A DNA stretch of 64,000 nucleotides from Ananas comosus (GCF_001540865.1 NC_033623.1:7632240-7696239); one strand, 5' to 3'; counted from the stretch's first letter, positions 35,169 through 46,300 are shown. A program made the numbers and translations. The notes: a model not told the origin generated them from the letters alone.

Positions 35169-36055
35169 AGACGACTAGAGCAGGAGGGCGGGGGGCTGAT
35201 GAGCAGCCAGAGCGCGGATTATCCGCAGTTGATTGACTCAAGACCGAGTCGGGTGGCATAGATGACTAAGGTAGAGATAACCTTAGATATGAGTTGCCAA
35301 TGACTATGGCAAAGAATAAGAATGGCTAGCAATAATTAAGAATATTAACGAATAAAGAATCGCCAATGGGTGTAGTGTAAAGAATGATAATGAATAAAGA
35401 GTAAAGAATGAAAGAGCAGGGTAGGATTAATTACCCCACTGGGCTAGTTTCATGATCGTTGCATATTGCATTTCGGGAGGCAGGACATCTTAGTTCAATA
35501 TCTGCTATATATCTGTTATATGTTATTGGACTAACTTGTTGCAGGGCCTCATTAGACATATCGATCGAGCTTTTTCCTTGGGTGGTCGTACCCACTGGGA
35601 ACCATGGAGTTGGTTCTCACCCCATGTTGTTTTGGGGTGTTTGCAGGTACACGCGTGAGCGGCGCTGCGGCGCGAGGCAAGGGCGTAGCTCCGTAGATAG
35701 CGCCCTACCCCAGAGACTGAGGTAGCAGTACCCGAGTCGGTGGTCTAGCTTGGGAAGTTTAAAGACAAGAACAAACTTAGATCAAGTTGTAATAATTGGG
35801 ATTGTATTTGGAAGATGAGTGTAAAAGAAGATTATGTGAAAAAATGTATGTATGTTGAATGTTGTAATAACTTAGTAGTATTATATTTTTGATACTTCCT
35901 TATGCAATCTATGAATGAATACTGTTCCTGGTTGGAACCTCTTGTATTGTGTTGATTGCAATGCCTTGGACGTACAGGGGAGACTCTGTCCGTTCGGCGG
36001 TCTGTTAACGTGGCCGAACTCGACCAAATAGGCGGGGCGCGGGGCGTGACAGCTT

Positions 36056-36850
36056 TCCACCCCCAGAGTGACGGGCAATCTGAGCGTACCATCCAGACCC
36101 TTGAGGATATGTTGCGGGCCTGTGTGATTGATTTTCAGGGCAATTGGCCACAGTTCCTACCTATGGCGGAATTTGCTTATAACAATAGTTATCAAGCAAG
36201 TATTCAAATGGCACCGTTTGAAGCTCTTTATGATAGGAAGTGTAGATCACCACTTCATTAGAGTGAAGTAGGTGAGAGATTAGTCTTGGGTCCAGATGTG
36301 CTACAGGAGGCTGAAGCTAAAGTTCGACTTGCACGAGAACGTCTACTGACAGCTCAAAGTCGACAAAAGAGCTACGCGGATAAACGTCGGCGAGAATTGG
36401 AATTCCAAGTTGGAGACCATGTGTTCTTAAAGATTTTCCCAACAAAAGGAGTTAAGAGATTTGGTATTCGAGGGAAGCTGAGTCCTTGATTTATTGGATC
36501 CTACGAGGTTTTGGAACGGATAGGGCCGGTAGCGTATCGGCTTGCGTTGCCGCCGAACCTATCAGGAGTGCATAATGTGTTTCATGTATCTACACTGCGA
36601 AAATATGTTTTTGATCCGACCCATATATTGGAAAGTATTCCAGTAGAATTGCGAGAAGATTTGAGTTTTGAGGAACATCCAATGAAAATTCTAGCTCGAG
36701 AGGTGAAACGGCTTCGAAACCGCGAGATACCCTACGTGAAGATCCTTTGGAGCAACCATGATGAACGAAAAGCCACGGGGAACTGGAAAGTGCAGTGTTG
36801 GAGCACTATCCCCACCTTTTCCCGATTGAATCTTGAGGTAATTGATTAAA
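36056..36850 (+). pseudogene. Chromovirus integrase 3' part and chromodomain
   Basis: It begins with the integrase motif that holds the catalytic Glu (DGQSERTIQ). It continues through [11 protein letters not shown] and the GPY/F-type region (GPVAYRLALP) to a C-terminal chromodomain at about 36670-36780 (ILAREVKRLRNREIPYVKIL, then WSNHDE). In-frame stops lie at 36259 and 36487. A 1-bp shift near 36778 puts the last 20 or so codons out of frame. Chromodomains steer chromoviruses towards marked chromatin. Confidence 0.85.
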
Positions 36851-36869
36851 GTTTCGCGGACGAAACTCC

Positions 36870-36886
36870 TTTTTAGGAGGGGTGAA
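36870..36886 (+). promoter_or_regulatory. Polypurine tract
   Basis: AGGAGGGGTGAA directly precedes the 3' LTR, at the expected position for plus-strand priming. Confidence 0.85.
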
Positions 36887-39754
36887 TGTAATACACTGAA
36901 CTTAAGCAAATTGCGAAGTTCGAGTGTGTGGAATGATATTTAGAGCTATCCTACATTTTTTAAAGAGTTTAGAGAAGATATTGGACAAGTTTGAGAGTGA
37001 TTGGAAGGCCAGAAGCAAGAAAGTGTATTGTTCTGGCGAAATTCAGTATTTTCTGCCTTGTGTACCGGTACAGCCATCATTGTGTACCGGTACACAATGG
37101 CAGATACGTGGCAGCAAGGCTAATTTGGTAATTTTACTTCTTATACCTACCTTATCACCCCAGCACGACTCCTTCAGCTTTGTGGATGATGTTGGAGCTC
37201 TGATAAGTGGTCTTGCACCTCCCTCCTTCTCTCTCTCTAGGGTTTCTCTCTCTTCGAGTAGAAATCGCCGATTTGCGCCTATTTCTCGCCGTTCTTCGCA
37301 CTAGCTGGTTTGCGAGCCTTGGAGCAACTGCGGGTGGGTGGAAAGGACTCGCAGGGGAGGTATTTTCGCAGCTCCGACTCACAGGAAAGCTGAGTTGAAG
37401 TCTAGTGAGGTAAATTAATTAGTTTTTCTTTCTAGTTTGAGATTAGTGATAGTTTTTTATGTTGGTTCTTGATTCTTGCTACCAACTGGATTGAGATGGT
37501 TTAAAGTAGCAATTGAGGAGTGGTTTTGCTGTAATTCTTCACCCCAAAGTCAGATTTAAAGCCTTAGAGGTAATTAATGAGCTTTTTCTCTATTTCGATG
37601 ATGAAAATGACGATATTGGTGAAGTAGTAATGTAGTTTTGAGATTTTATTCATAGCAGGTTTTCGAATCTATTTGAGCTAAATTTGTGACCTTGGGGGCT
37701 GGTTTAGAAGGTGTTTCAACCAGGGGTAAGCAGAATTTTCAGTTAGAAAACTGATTTCGCAAGATTCCGGCTATATTAGCTAGTATACGAGCGTTTTGAT
37801 GCCGTTTAATGTTTGTTCGCAGTGAGAGTGCAATCGACCCTTGGATCGTCTTCGGCTGACTTGTGAGAGCTTTTGGAGGTTGAACTTGAGGTACTAAAGT
37901 GAACCAAAACAGGGATTTAAGTTACTACTTTGTATTAAGTGAGAATTGTGTCGAAATTGGACATTTTGGTCATAGTTTCAATGCGATTTTGATAACTAGT
38001 TTTCAGCAGGATTGAGGCCCAGTTGAGCTGATTTTCGGGACTCGCTTGGGCTGGTTCGAGCTTAGTACTAAGTACTTTCACCTAGATTGAATAGTAGATT
38101 CGACTGTTCTCTCAATCTAGGTAAGATATTGCTTCGCTTTCGATATTTGGACGAAGTGTGGTTCGAGACGTTTTAATTCAGCTTTTAGCTGATTTTGAAT
38201 TGTTTATAGGGGACTTGAAGGCATCGGATTTACCACGAGTGTGAATTCTCCGACAAGGGTTGTCGACTTATAGGTAGGTTTGACCTAACCAAAGCAAGTG
38301 AAGCTCCTCTATGTTCTATATGATACTATAGAATTGACACATATGTGCGTTTTTGTGATTATGTGATTATGCGATCATGCGATCGATAAAGCACTTGGAA
38401 CATATCACCATAGTGTTTGATATATTTGAAATAAAATCTCTAGGAAGTAGAGAACACTAATGCATAAAAGTATTTATGTTTATGTTTAGTTCAATTGAAT
38501 AACTAGTGGACATATCTATTATGCTTCTATAAAGTAGAGAATAATGACATTCCTTGTGACTATTTTGATAGTACCTTAATAGTAGAAAGTTTCTAATGTC
38601 ATATGTAAATTAGCATTACTTTCATGTGCTTATTAATCTAGTGGATACTAGCTATTGTCATTGTTCATTGTATTGAGAATTCTGATCAATAGATCGAGAG
38701 TGAGAACATTGCATACTATGACGTGAGGTTTGAGACATCTTGGACTATGGACTTTGCTTGCTTGCCATTGTGCTCATTCGCACACGCTTGTGAGGGTAGC
38801 TCCCTACAAGCCGGCACTCCGGAGTTGGCCTATGCGACAGATTGCTTGCCCGTGTGGGATTGGGTGCCGAAGTGGATTGCCGTGGGGAGTGTATACTACC
38901 ACGGGGCCATTAGGCGCGGCGCAAGCTGGACTACCTTGTGTAGGTCCTTATGAATGGAATCAAAGTTCTAAATGACAGATGATTGTAAGGATTGATTACC
39001 AGTTATAGTGTATAGTATTTACTTACACGTTTATGCTTATGTTCATGTTTATGTTCATGCTTACAGTAATTGCTATGCTTTATTATTCAGTTGATTCATT
39101 ACTGTAGAAAGTATGATTACATGTTGATTACATGTTCATTACCTGTTAGCATTGTAAATATATCATGCAATTACTCCTTTTATTTTCATTTAGTATATCA
39201 TGAGCCTAGTGGTGTAATTCGCCGAGGCTGGCGGCTTACCCACTGGGAACTATTGTTTAATAGTTCTCACGCCCTTTTTATTGTTGCTTTTACAGAGCCA
39301 CCTACAGGAGAGGCTAGGGATCACGGCAAGGGAATCGCGTCTAGCTAGACCTAGCTTGCGGTTTTACTAGGTGATCACCTTGCTACTCATGCCACGGCCG
39401 AGGGTGATGTACCCGTGTATAGAGAGACTATCATTGTATATGTATTTTGAGTAGCCCTGTGATGTATGTGATTAGTTGACTCGGGGATTATAGTTTGATA
39501 CTTCTCTATGATGTTGAGATTTTGGGTTGAATACTCTTTGTTTTTCTGTTGATAGTATTATCGACTTATACTTTGCTCTGATATCAGGATAGGATTCTTC
39601 TATGTTTTCCTCCTATCGACATGTGCTTTTTGTAGACGCCTTATATACTGCAGGTGTACNGACTTGCTTTCTTCGTAGACGCCTTATATACTGCAGGTGT
39701 ATGGCGGGTCTGTGCACGTGCCGGGTATGCTTCCGCTGGTATCCGGGCATGACA
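36887..39754 (+). repeat. 3' LTR of the chromovirus
   Basis: It starts TGTAATACAC and ends GGGCATGACA. The palindrome pair is at 37061-37072 and 37083-37094, and the stem-loop is at 39247-39266. A single N at 39660 separates a copy of the last 43 bases from a slightly different version (39661-39702). That join accounts for the extra length over the 5' LTR. Confidence 0.9.
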
Positions 39755-42250
39755 TCCAATTCCAATCGTTGTTCCCGAAACTATCTTTGACTTTTAGGTT
39801 CATACTATTCGCCATTTCAAACACTTCCGGAAACGACTATTGTAACGAGGACTCTCCACACCATCGATCCGACCAAAAGTTGATAGTACTTCCGTTACCT
39901 AGTTTATAAGATGTTCCCAATTTGAAAACTTCTTTAAGGTTCAAAACTCCCTTCCACCAGAAAGAATAAGGTCTAAAGGATCTTCCCTCCATTAAAGGTC
40001 TACGTCTTCGATAATATAAATCCTGTATAATCTTGTTCCACTGTAGATGAGGTGCCGTGTGGAACTTCCACCACCATTTGACCAGGAAAGCTTGGTTCAT
40101 AGTGGCTAAGTCCAAGATTCCTAGCCCACCTTCCTTCTTGCTCTTACAAACAGTCTTCCAAGCCACTAAACAGCCCGTTCTAGGGGAGTTACTTCCACTC
40201 CTCCAGAAGAAGTCTCTTCGGAGAGCTTCAATATGCTTGATCACCCATTTGGGCGCCTTGAACACCGACAAAAAGTAAAGGGGTAAATTGGTTAAAATTG
40301 CGTTCACCAGTATGAGCCTACCCCATCTTGAGAGGAGTTTGGCTTGCCATCCCTCAATTTTGTTTTGAATTTTCTGGATGATCTCCATCCATGTGTCTTT
40401 AGTAGGAGGTTTGGGGGATAGGGGAAGACCAAGATATTTGGTAGGAAGAGTGCCTACCCGGCACTCAAGTAAGGTCGCCAGTCCGGTCGCTTTTTCCACG
40501 CTTTGTCCTAAATAGTATAATTCTGATTTCTCTTTGTTGATTTTCATTCCGAACGCCCATTCGAAAAGACACCATAGATGTTTTAGGTTTCTCAAATACT
40601 TCTTTCTCGCCTCACAGAAGAAGAATGTATCATCCGCAAATTGGATAAGGGTAGTTTTGCTCGTTTTAGCTGGCCCAATTCCCTTGACCATATTATTGGA
40701 GATTGCTTTGTCCGTCATACGGGCAAGACAGTCTGCCACCAATAAGAAAAGGAACGGAGATAGGGGGTCCCCCTGCCGCATACCCCTCTTTGTTTTAATC
40801 CAGTTGGTCGTCTCTCCGTTAACTAGAATAGCTACTTTCGCGTAGCACACACAAAGTTTGAGCCATTCACACCACTTTGTATCAAACCCCCACCACTTCA
40901 AAATACTAAACAGGAACGGCCAATGGATCCTATCATAAGCCTTCTCAAAGTCTACTTTGACGCCGACCCCCTCGATGTTCTTCTTACTTCCCCATCCAAT
41001 TAGTTCTGAGACTGCCACATACGCGTCAGAGATATTCCTCCCCTTCAAAAATGCTGACTGCGACGAGGATATCAAATCATTCATAACCAGTTCAAGTCGA
41101 TTAGCCAAAACCTTTGATAAGATCTTTTGGATCCCGTTCAGTAGGCTTATTGGACGGAAATCGTTCGCCCGCTTTGCCCCATCGTTTTTAGGGATTAGAC
41201 ATATAAAAGTGTAATCGATTGGTGCGGTAGGCAACCTTACCTCATACAACTCCTGGAAAATATTAAAAATATCCCCCTGTAAGGTATCCCAAAAGGTTTG
41301 GTAGAATATAAGAGGGAAACCATCAGAGCCCGGCGCCTTGTCACTTCTGAGTTGGAAAACCGCTTGCTTAATTTCCTTCGCAGTGAAAGGTTTCGTAATC
41401 CACGTCAAATTGGGGGCCGTTACACGATTAGAGGAGAAAAGCTCACTCCACTCCCCAATTAAAGGAGGATGGGACTTTCTCATCCAGATTGAATTGCTCC
41501 TTTAAGTTGCGAAAGAAGTAGTTCTTTATTTCCTCGTCTGTTTGATACATAGCATCATCCTCGACAATCGTACCAATCCCATTAGCTCTCCGTCTACCAT
41601 TGGCTATGGAATGAAAGTATTTTGTGTTTCCATCTCCTTCTCGTAACCAATGTTGTTTGGCTCGGGTTCTCCACATCGCTGCTTCATCATTTAAAACCCT
41701 TCTAAGTTTAGCTTTAAGGTCGTCTCTTTTCCTTATTAGATCTAGTGAGATCTCGCTCTGTTCTTCGGCTTTGTCGATTTTCTGGATTTCCCTCATAAAA
41801 CAATTCTTTAGACCTCTAATACTGTAGAACTCATCCACGCACCATTCCTTAATTCTATTTCGATAGTGTCGCAGCTTCACCGTAAAGGTCAGCACTGCCG
41901 ATTGTTTCTGTGTACCTTCCTTCCACCATCCCGGTAGTTTGGATACAAACTCCTCATGATTTAGCCATGCGTGTTCAAAATGAAATAATTTCTTCTTCTT
42001 CACCTTAGCACTACTTTTCGCAGTAAGTAGTATAGGGCAGTGATCAGACGTAATCCTGGGGAGGGCTTCAGCCTTCGTCAAAGGAAATTCCTGGTCCCAT
42101 TCCGTCGAAAGAAGGAACTGATCGAGTCTAGCTAGCAAGAGTTGGCCTTCGTTTGCATGTTGGACCACGTGAAGGATTGATTAGACAGGGGTAAATTAAT
42201 CAGTGCTAATCCTGTGATAAGATCGTTAAACAACGTCGAACTTCATTAGT
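39755..42250 (-). pseudogene. L1-type LINE, 5' part (endonuclease end and RT)
   Basis: Minus-strand ORF2 of a plant L1. Beyond 42168 an additional stop-broken stretch still reads as endonuclease (NQSFTWSN), and the SDHCP motif follows at 42035-42048. The RT frame runs 41483-39837 with KAPGSDGFPL, RGMRQGDPLSPFLF and the catalytic FADD at 40629-40640. A frame break near 41460 separates endonuclease and RT, and a stop at 39837 precedes the join to the 3' part at 25780. The 5' end is lost near 42250, so the element is 5'-truncated, as most L1 copies are. Ignoring the gypsy insertion, it is about 3.25 kb. Confidence 0.88.
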
Positions 42251-42820
42251 TATGTATCCAAAAGTTTTTGGCCTATTTGGAATCGTGATAAAGTATCGTT
42301 TGAAAATTAATGCAATTTTTTAGGTATAGTAATTCCAGAGGAGCAAATGTGTGGGTAGAATTTTTGCAATATAAGCTAAAAGCAATACTAGAACGCTTCA
42401 AAAGATAGATTAAATAAAAAAGAAAGAGAGAGAACAAAAGAAACATTCTATTTTCGCATCCTTTCTCAATGATCAAGCATCCAATTCACACTAAAAATTG
42501 TTAGGCACTAGTTGAATTTTATTTAAAGATTAAATTTTATAACTTTTCGATATTATTTATTTTATGAATAAATAGTTTTAGATACGAGGCGGTACACAAT
42601 GTAGCCATTGCATTATATTATCTATGTCTAAATTCAATCAAATCTCCCGTCTTGAGATAAAAGTATAATATTTTTTTTTTTTACAAAATAAATCATGGTG
42701 AAATTGGCAAATTCCTAGAAACACAATCTAATTGGTGTAGTGAGTGTTTAGCGTATCTTTTGGAAAATGATTATGGACCCAAAAGTATTTTTTGGCTTAC
42801 AAGAGCATTTTACAATCTCG
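42251..42820. other. AT-rich intergenic DNA, no gene recognised
   Basis: Only short frames and a T-rich run near 42670 are seen. Confidence 0.6.
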
Positions 42821-43495
42821 TTTTCAAAATTTGATTCTAATTTTTAGAATTAATTTTTTGATTTTCGAAGTCCAAAATTAGAAATAGGTAAAACCCGCTT
42901 CTTGAAATCTAATTCTAATTTTGGATTCAAATTTTAAATTTCTATTTTGAATTTAGCCTCAAATTTAAAATTTTAATTTTAAATTCGAATTTAATTTTTG
43001 AATTTAAAATTTTAAAGTTTTAAATTTTAAATTTTAATTTTAGTTTAATTTTAATTTAAAATTTAAAATTTAAATTTAAAATTTAAAATTCAAATTTTAA
43101 TTTCGAATTCTCAAATTTTAATTTTAATTTTAATTTAANTCAAATTTAAAATTTTAATTTTAAATTCGAATTTAATTTTTGAATTTAAAATTTTAAAGTT
43201 TTAAATTTTAAATTTTAATTTTAGTTTAATTTTAATTTAAAATTTAAAATTTAAATTTAAAATTTAAAATTCAAATTTTAATTTCGAATTCTCAAATTTT
43301 AATTTTAATTTTAATTTAAAATTTAAAATTTAAAATTTAAAATTTAAAATTTATATTTTAAATTTGAAATAGAAAATTTTAATTTAGATTTAGAATTCAA
43401 ATTTTAAGTTTTAAATTTTGAATTTACATTTTAAACTAAAAATAAAATTTTAAATTTTTGTGCAAATTTTAAATTTTAAATTTAAATTTACGAGT
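42821..43495. repeat. AAATTTTAA-type low-complexity tract with a duplicated block
   Basis: The tract is nearly all AAATTT words. The 180 bp at 42959-43138 recur exactly at 43140-43319, separated by one N at 43139. Confidence 0.9.
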
Positions 43496-43499
43496 ATCT

Positions 43500-44035
43500 A
43501 ATGAATCCAAGCATATATGCGGTGCCAGAGTCATGTTTTGTTTGAAACATTGTATTTTGATGCCGAATCCGACGTGGCTTAATTTAATTATTGTCACCCG
43601 TCACTACTCCTACAGTCCTACTCCAACAAACTTAACTAAAAGTGAATGGAGTTTTGGTGTTTTCTCAAAATGCGCGTGCACCTCCAAAGTTGAAAAAGAG
43701 TGCACCACGGGCACGTAGCTATATATCCAGTGTTTGACCATTGGACCTTCTAGAAGTAATTATATATGTTGTTATATATATATATATATATATATATATG
43801 ACGATTTTTTATTTTTCAATCAATTCTATTTAATTAGTAACGCTCCTGCTTTAGTTATTAGAAAATATAGCTCAACTTCTTTGGATCGATCTTTGACTAC
43901 GTACGTCGATGGTCCGATGAAGACAAACACAGAAAAACGATCGAGGCAAAAAGAAGACTCATTGACTGTGGAGTTCGAAAGAGTGGAATCTTTAAATTAA
44001 TTGAGCGAAATGTATATTGACTTGGAATCCATTAA
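43500..44035. other. Intergenic DNA with a (TA)n microsatellite
   Basis: A TA run lies at about 43772-43799. No gene was recognised. Confidence 0.7.
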
Positions 44036-44609
44036 AGGGGCGTTTGGATTGACGTATTTGTAGATTCAACGTAAGTCAAGAGTAGTGGTATTTGAGTTTT
44101 TCTGAAGTGTGATTATCTTTTTGTTGTTTGTTTTGACGTAACTCGTACTGCCTGAAAGTTAAATTCAATCACTTCTGTTGTTTGTTTTGATGTAACTTGG
44201 TGCTGGTAAAATTAGTTTTTTAAGTTCCGTTGTTTGTTTTGATGTAAGTAAGTGATTCTCATTATCTCCTAAATATAGTAGTAAATTTATCACTATAAAA
44301 TTTAATCTTTTATATAATTAATTTTATTATTATTATTTAAAGATAATCCTAATTTATTATAAATAAGATAATTCTAACCCATTATAAAGGAAGTAGAGTT
44401 TAGATTTTACTGTTTAATAAATTTTTTAGAGGAAGTTAAGTGTAGTGAAAGTCGAGTTCGGCACTTTAGAGGAGGAAGTCGAGAGTAGGTGAAGTGGAGC
44501 TCTAACGTAACTTGAGTTATATTATATTTTTCACTTACATCAAAACAAATAACAAAAGTGATGGAACTTGAGTTCCATCACTCCACTTACACCAAAACAA
44601 ACGGGCCCT
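44036..44609. mobile_element. MITE with GGGCGTTTGG-type ends
   Basis: The left end is AGGGGCGTTTGGATTGACG. The right end, inverted, is AGGGCCCGTTTGTTTTGG. TAA stands on both sides, which would fit a 3-bp duplication of the PIF/Harbinger type. Inside, TTGTTTGTTTTGATGTAA recurs three times (about 44112, 44178 and 44230) and its complement lies near the right end. Confidence 0.6.
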
Positions 44610-45100
44610 AAATGGCAAGTACAACGCTTAAGAAAAAAAAAAAGATAAAATATATATATATTAAATTTATCGGGGTTATATATGGATTATTTTGAATTGA
44701 CTATCTAATCTTACAAATTTTTAATTTTACTATCTAATCCGTAATTTATTTGATTTGAGTTAGTCAATTAACATCACCTTGACTTCACAATTTTAGACTA
44801 CTTAATTACTTAACTTAATAAATTTGTAGTTGCGAGAACTGTATAAAATATTCCAACTAAATCTCCAAAGGTAAACGACGAATTCAAATTTGAAAGTCAA
44901 AATATCGACTCAAATCAAACAAACTGAAAGATTGGAGAGTAAAATCAAAGTTTTGAAAATTTGAGTAGTAGCCAAATCAAAATAGTCTATAGTTCAGATA
45001 AGTTTTATATTATTTTACTAAAAAAATAATATATTTGCTTTTGTAAGTGATTACATGTTATCCAAATCTCACTGGTTGGTTTTTTAATATTTTGATTTTT

Positions 45101-45460
45101 GGGAAAACTTCAAAATCCTTCCATGTGGTTTCACACTTTCTTATTTTAGTACTATGTGGTTTAAAGTGTATCAATTTGCCCTCCTGTGATTTTATTTTTA
45201 TCTTTTCGGCTACTTTTTCCTTAATATTTCGTTAAATTGTATACAAAAAACTTAAGATATCCATATAGATTAATTTATCGAATATTTACTTTAGTACCCT
45301 TTAATTTTAACTTTGTCACTGATTTAAGAAAAAAAAATAATAAAATTGATACTAAAAAGTAAAAAACGAAATCACAGAGGGGCAAATTGATACACTTTAA
45401 ACCACAGGGTACTAAAGTGATAAAGTGCGAAACCACATAGGGGGTTTTTGAAGTTTCCCC
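45101..45460. mobile_element. Foldback MITE, Mutator-like (copy 2)
   Basis: The 360-bp element has ends GGGAAAACTTCAAAA and, inverted, GGGGAAACTTCAAAA. It has a perfect 9-bp target duplication TTGATTTTT (45092-45100 and 45461-45469). It belongs to the same family as 7235-7593, sharing the TTTAAAGTGTATCAATTTG phrase, but its centre differs and folds less completely. Confidence 0.87.
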
Positions 45461-45634
45461 TTGATTTTTTATTACCTTACTGGAAAATAGATAACCACAT
45501 CTTAATTAATTATACACTTCCGTCTCAACTCTTTTAATCAGATAGTGCATTCCGCAATCCTCAATACCAAATGGGCTATATTATATCTATTTCGGTCTGA
45601 GTTGTCAAATTGCTTGTTTAATTTGTTATGTAGT

Positions 45635-45796
45635 ACCGACCGTTTCTAGAGCAAGTGGCAAAGAGTTTAGTGGTTGGTACTCGAAATCTCAAGTTTGAAT
45701 CCTAGTTGATTCATATTTTCAGCTAAGTTTATTTCTAAATGAAATAAACGAAACGAATAGCGTGCTACCTATCTCTCTCAAAAAAAAATAAAAAAA
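45635..45796 (+). mobile_element. tRNA-derived SINE
   Basis: This 162-bp element has a pol III box A-like TGGCAAAGAGTTTAGTGG (45656-45673) and a box B-like AGTTTGAATCC (45692-45702). It ends in an A-rich tail. The target duplication TTGYTATGTAGT is at 45623-45634 and 45797-45808 with one mismatch. Its 3' body ends TAGCGTGCTACCT, the same word that ends the L1 copy at 25019, which suggests the LINE machinery moved it. Confidence 0.85.
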
Positions 45797-46077
45797 TTGC
45801 TATGTAGTGGTTGGAAGGTTTTGGTATGACGGGAAGGTGGAATGTACTTGTAGCTAGATTGATAAATAAACAAATTTAGACGAAAATCTGGTTCTTGATT
45901 GTACGAAATAGAGAAAGTTAGACGAAACAAGCCCTAAATCTCATAATCCCCCTGAACCTACTTAATACTATATACAGCTAGTGGGGTAGCAACAGCTGGT
46001 AATATATTATAACTTTTGCAGAATAAGATACATTATTGTAGCAGCATTCCAGTAATTGGCAAGGAGTGGGTCTTATA

Positions 46078-46296
46078 GAGTGGAGCTAGAATACCTTTAC
46101 AAGTATCACCTCGGTGGTGCTTTAGTGTTTTTAGCCCTTGGATGGAGAGATGTGAAGTTGAGATGATTGTGGCAGGTGGTGGTGGGTGGAATAGTTTTTG
46201 ATCCAAGGACTATTAGTAATTAAGAAGTAGATCCAATGGCTAAAAACCTAATAGCATCATGGGGGTGATACTTGTAAAAGTATCCTAGCTCAACTC
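46078..46296. mobile_element. Mutator-like MITE, 219 bp
   Basis: The ends are GAGTGGAGCTAGAATACC and, inverted, GAGTTGAGCTAGGATAC. The flanks are an exact 10-bp duplication GGGTCTTATA (46068-46077 and 46297-46306); 9 of the 10 would suffice for a Mutator-like element. The inverted repeat extends about 65 bp on each side. The right flank runs straight into a TA microsatellite. Confidence 0.85.
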
Positions 46297-46300
46297 GGGT

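Larger units (their letters stand above)
32979..36051 (+). mobile_element. Gypsy solo LTR (3.07 kb) nested in integrase
   Basis: It starts TGTAACGTACCG, ends GGGCGTGACA and is flanked by GCTT (32975-32978 and 36052-36055). With it and one GCTT copy ignored, the host frame continues in phase, which confirms the borders. There is no internal region, so it is a solo LTR left by recombination. It carries two pairs of ACCGGT-type palindromes (33187/33209 and about 33274/33295), a stem-loop at 35599-35616, and tandem repeats at 34540-34850 and 34969-35168. Its last 60 bp resemble the LTR end at 59554, so it belongs to the same or a sister family. Confidence 0.88.
25781..39754 (+). mobile_element. 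Complete Ty3/gypsy chromovirus (Tekay/Del-like) nested in a LINE
   Basis: LTRs of 2828 and 2868 bp flank an internal region with a tRNA-iMet primer site, gag, protease, RT, RNase H, integrase, a chromodomain and a polypurine tract. The target duplication is TCCAA at 25776-25780 and 39755-39759. The gene order, the chromodomain and the long LTRs fit the Tekay/Del clade of plant chromoviruses. gag to integrase stay in a single frame but are broken by eight in-frame stops, a 1-bp shift late in the chromodomain and a 3.07-kb solo LTR in integrase. The element is dead. Confidence 0.92.
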
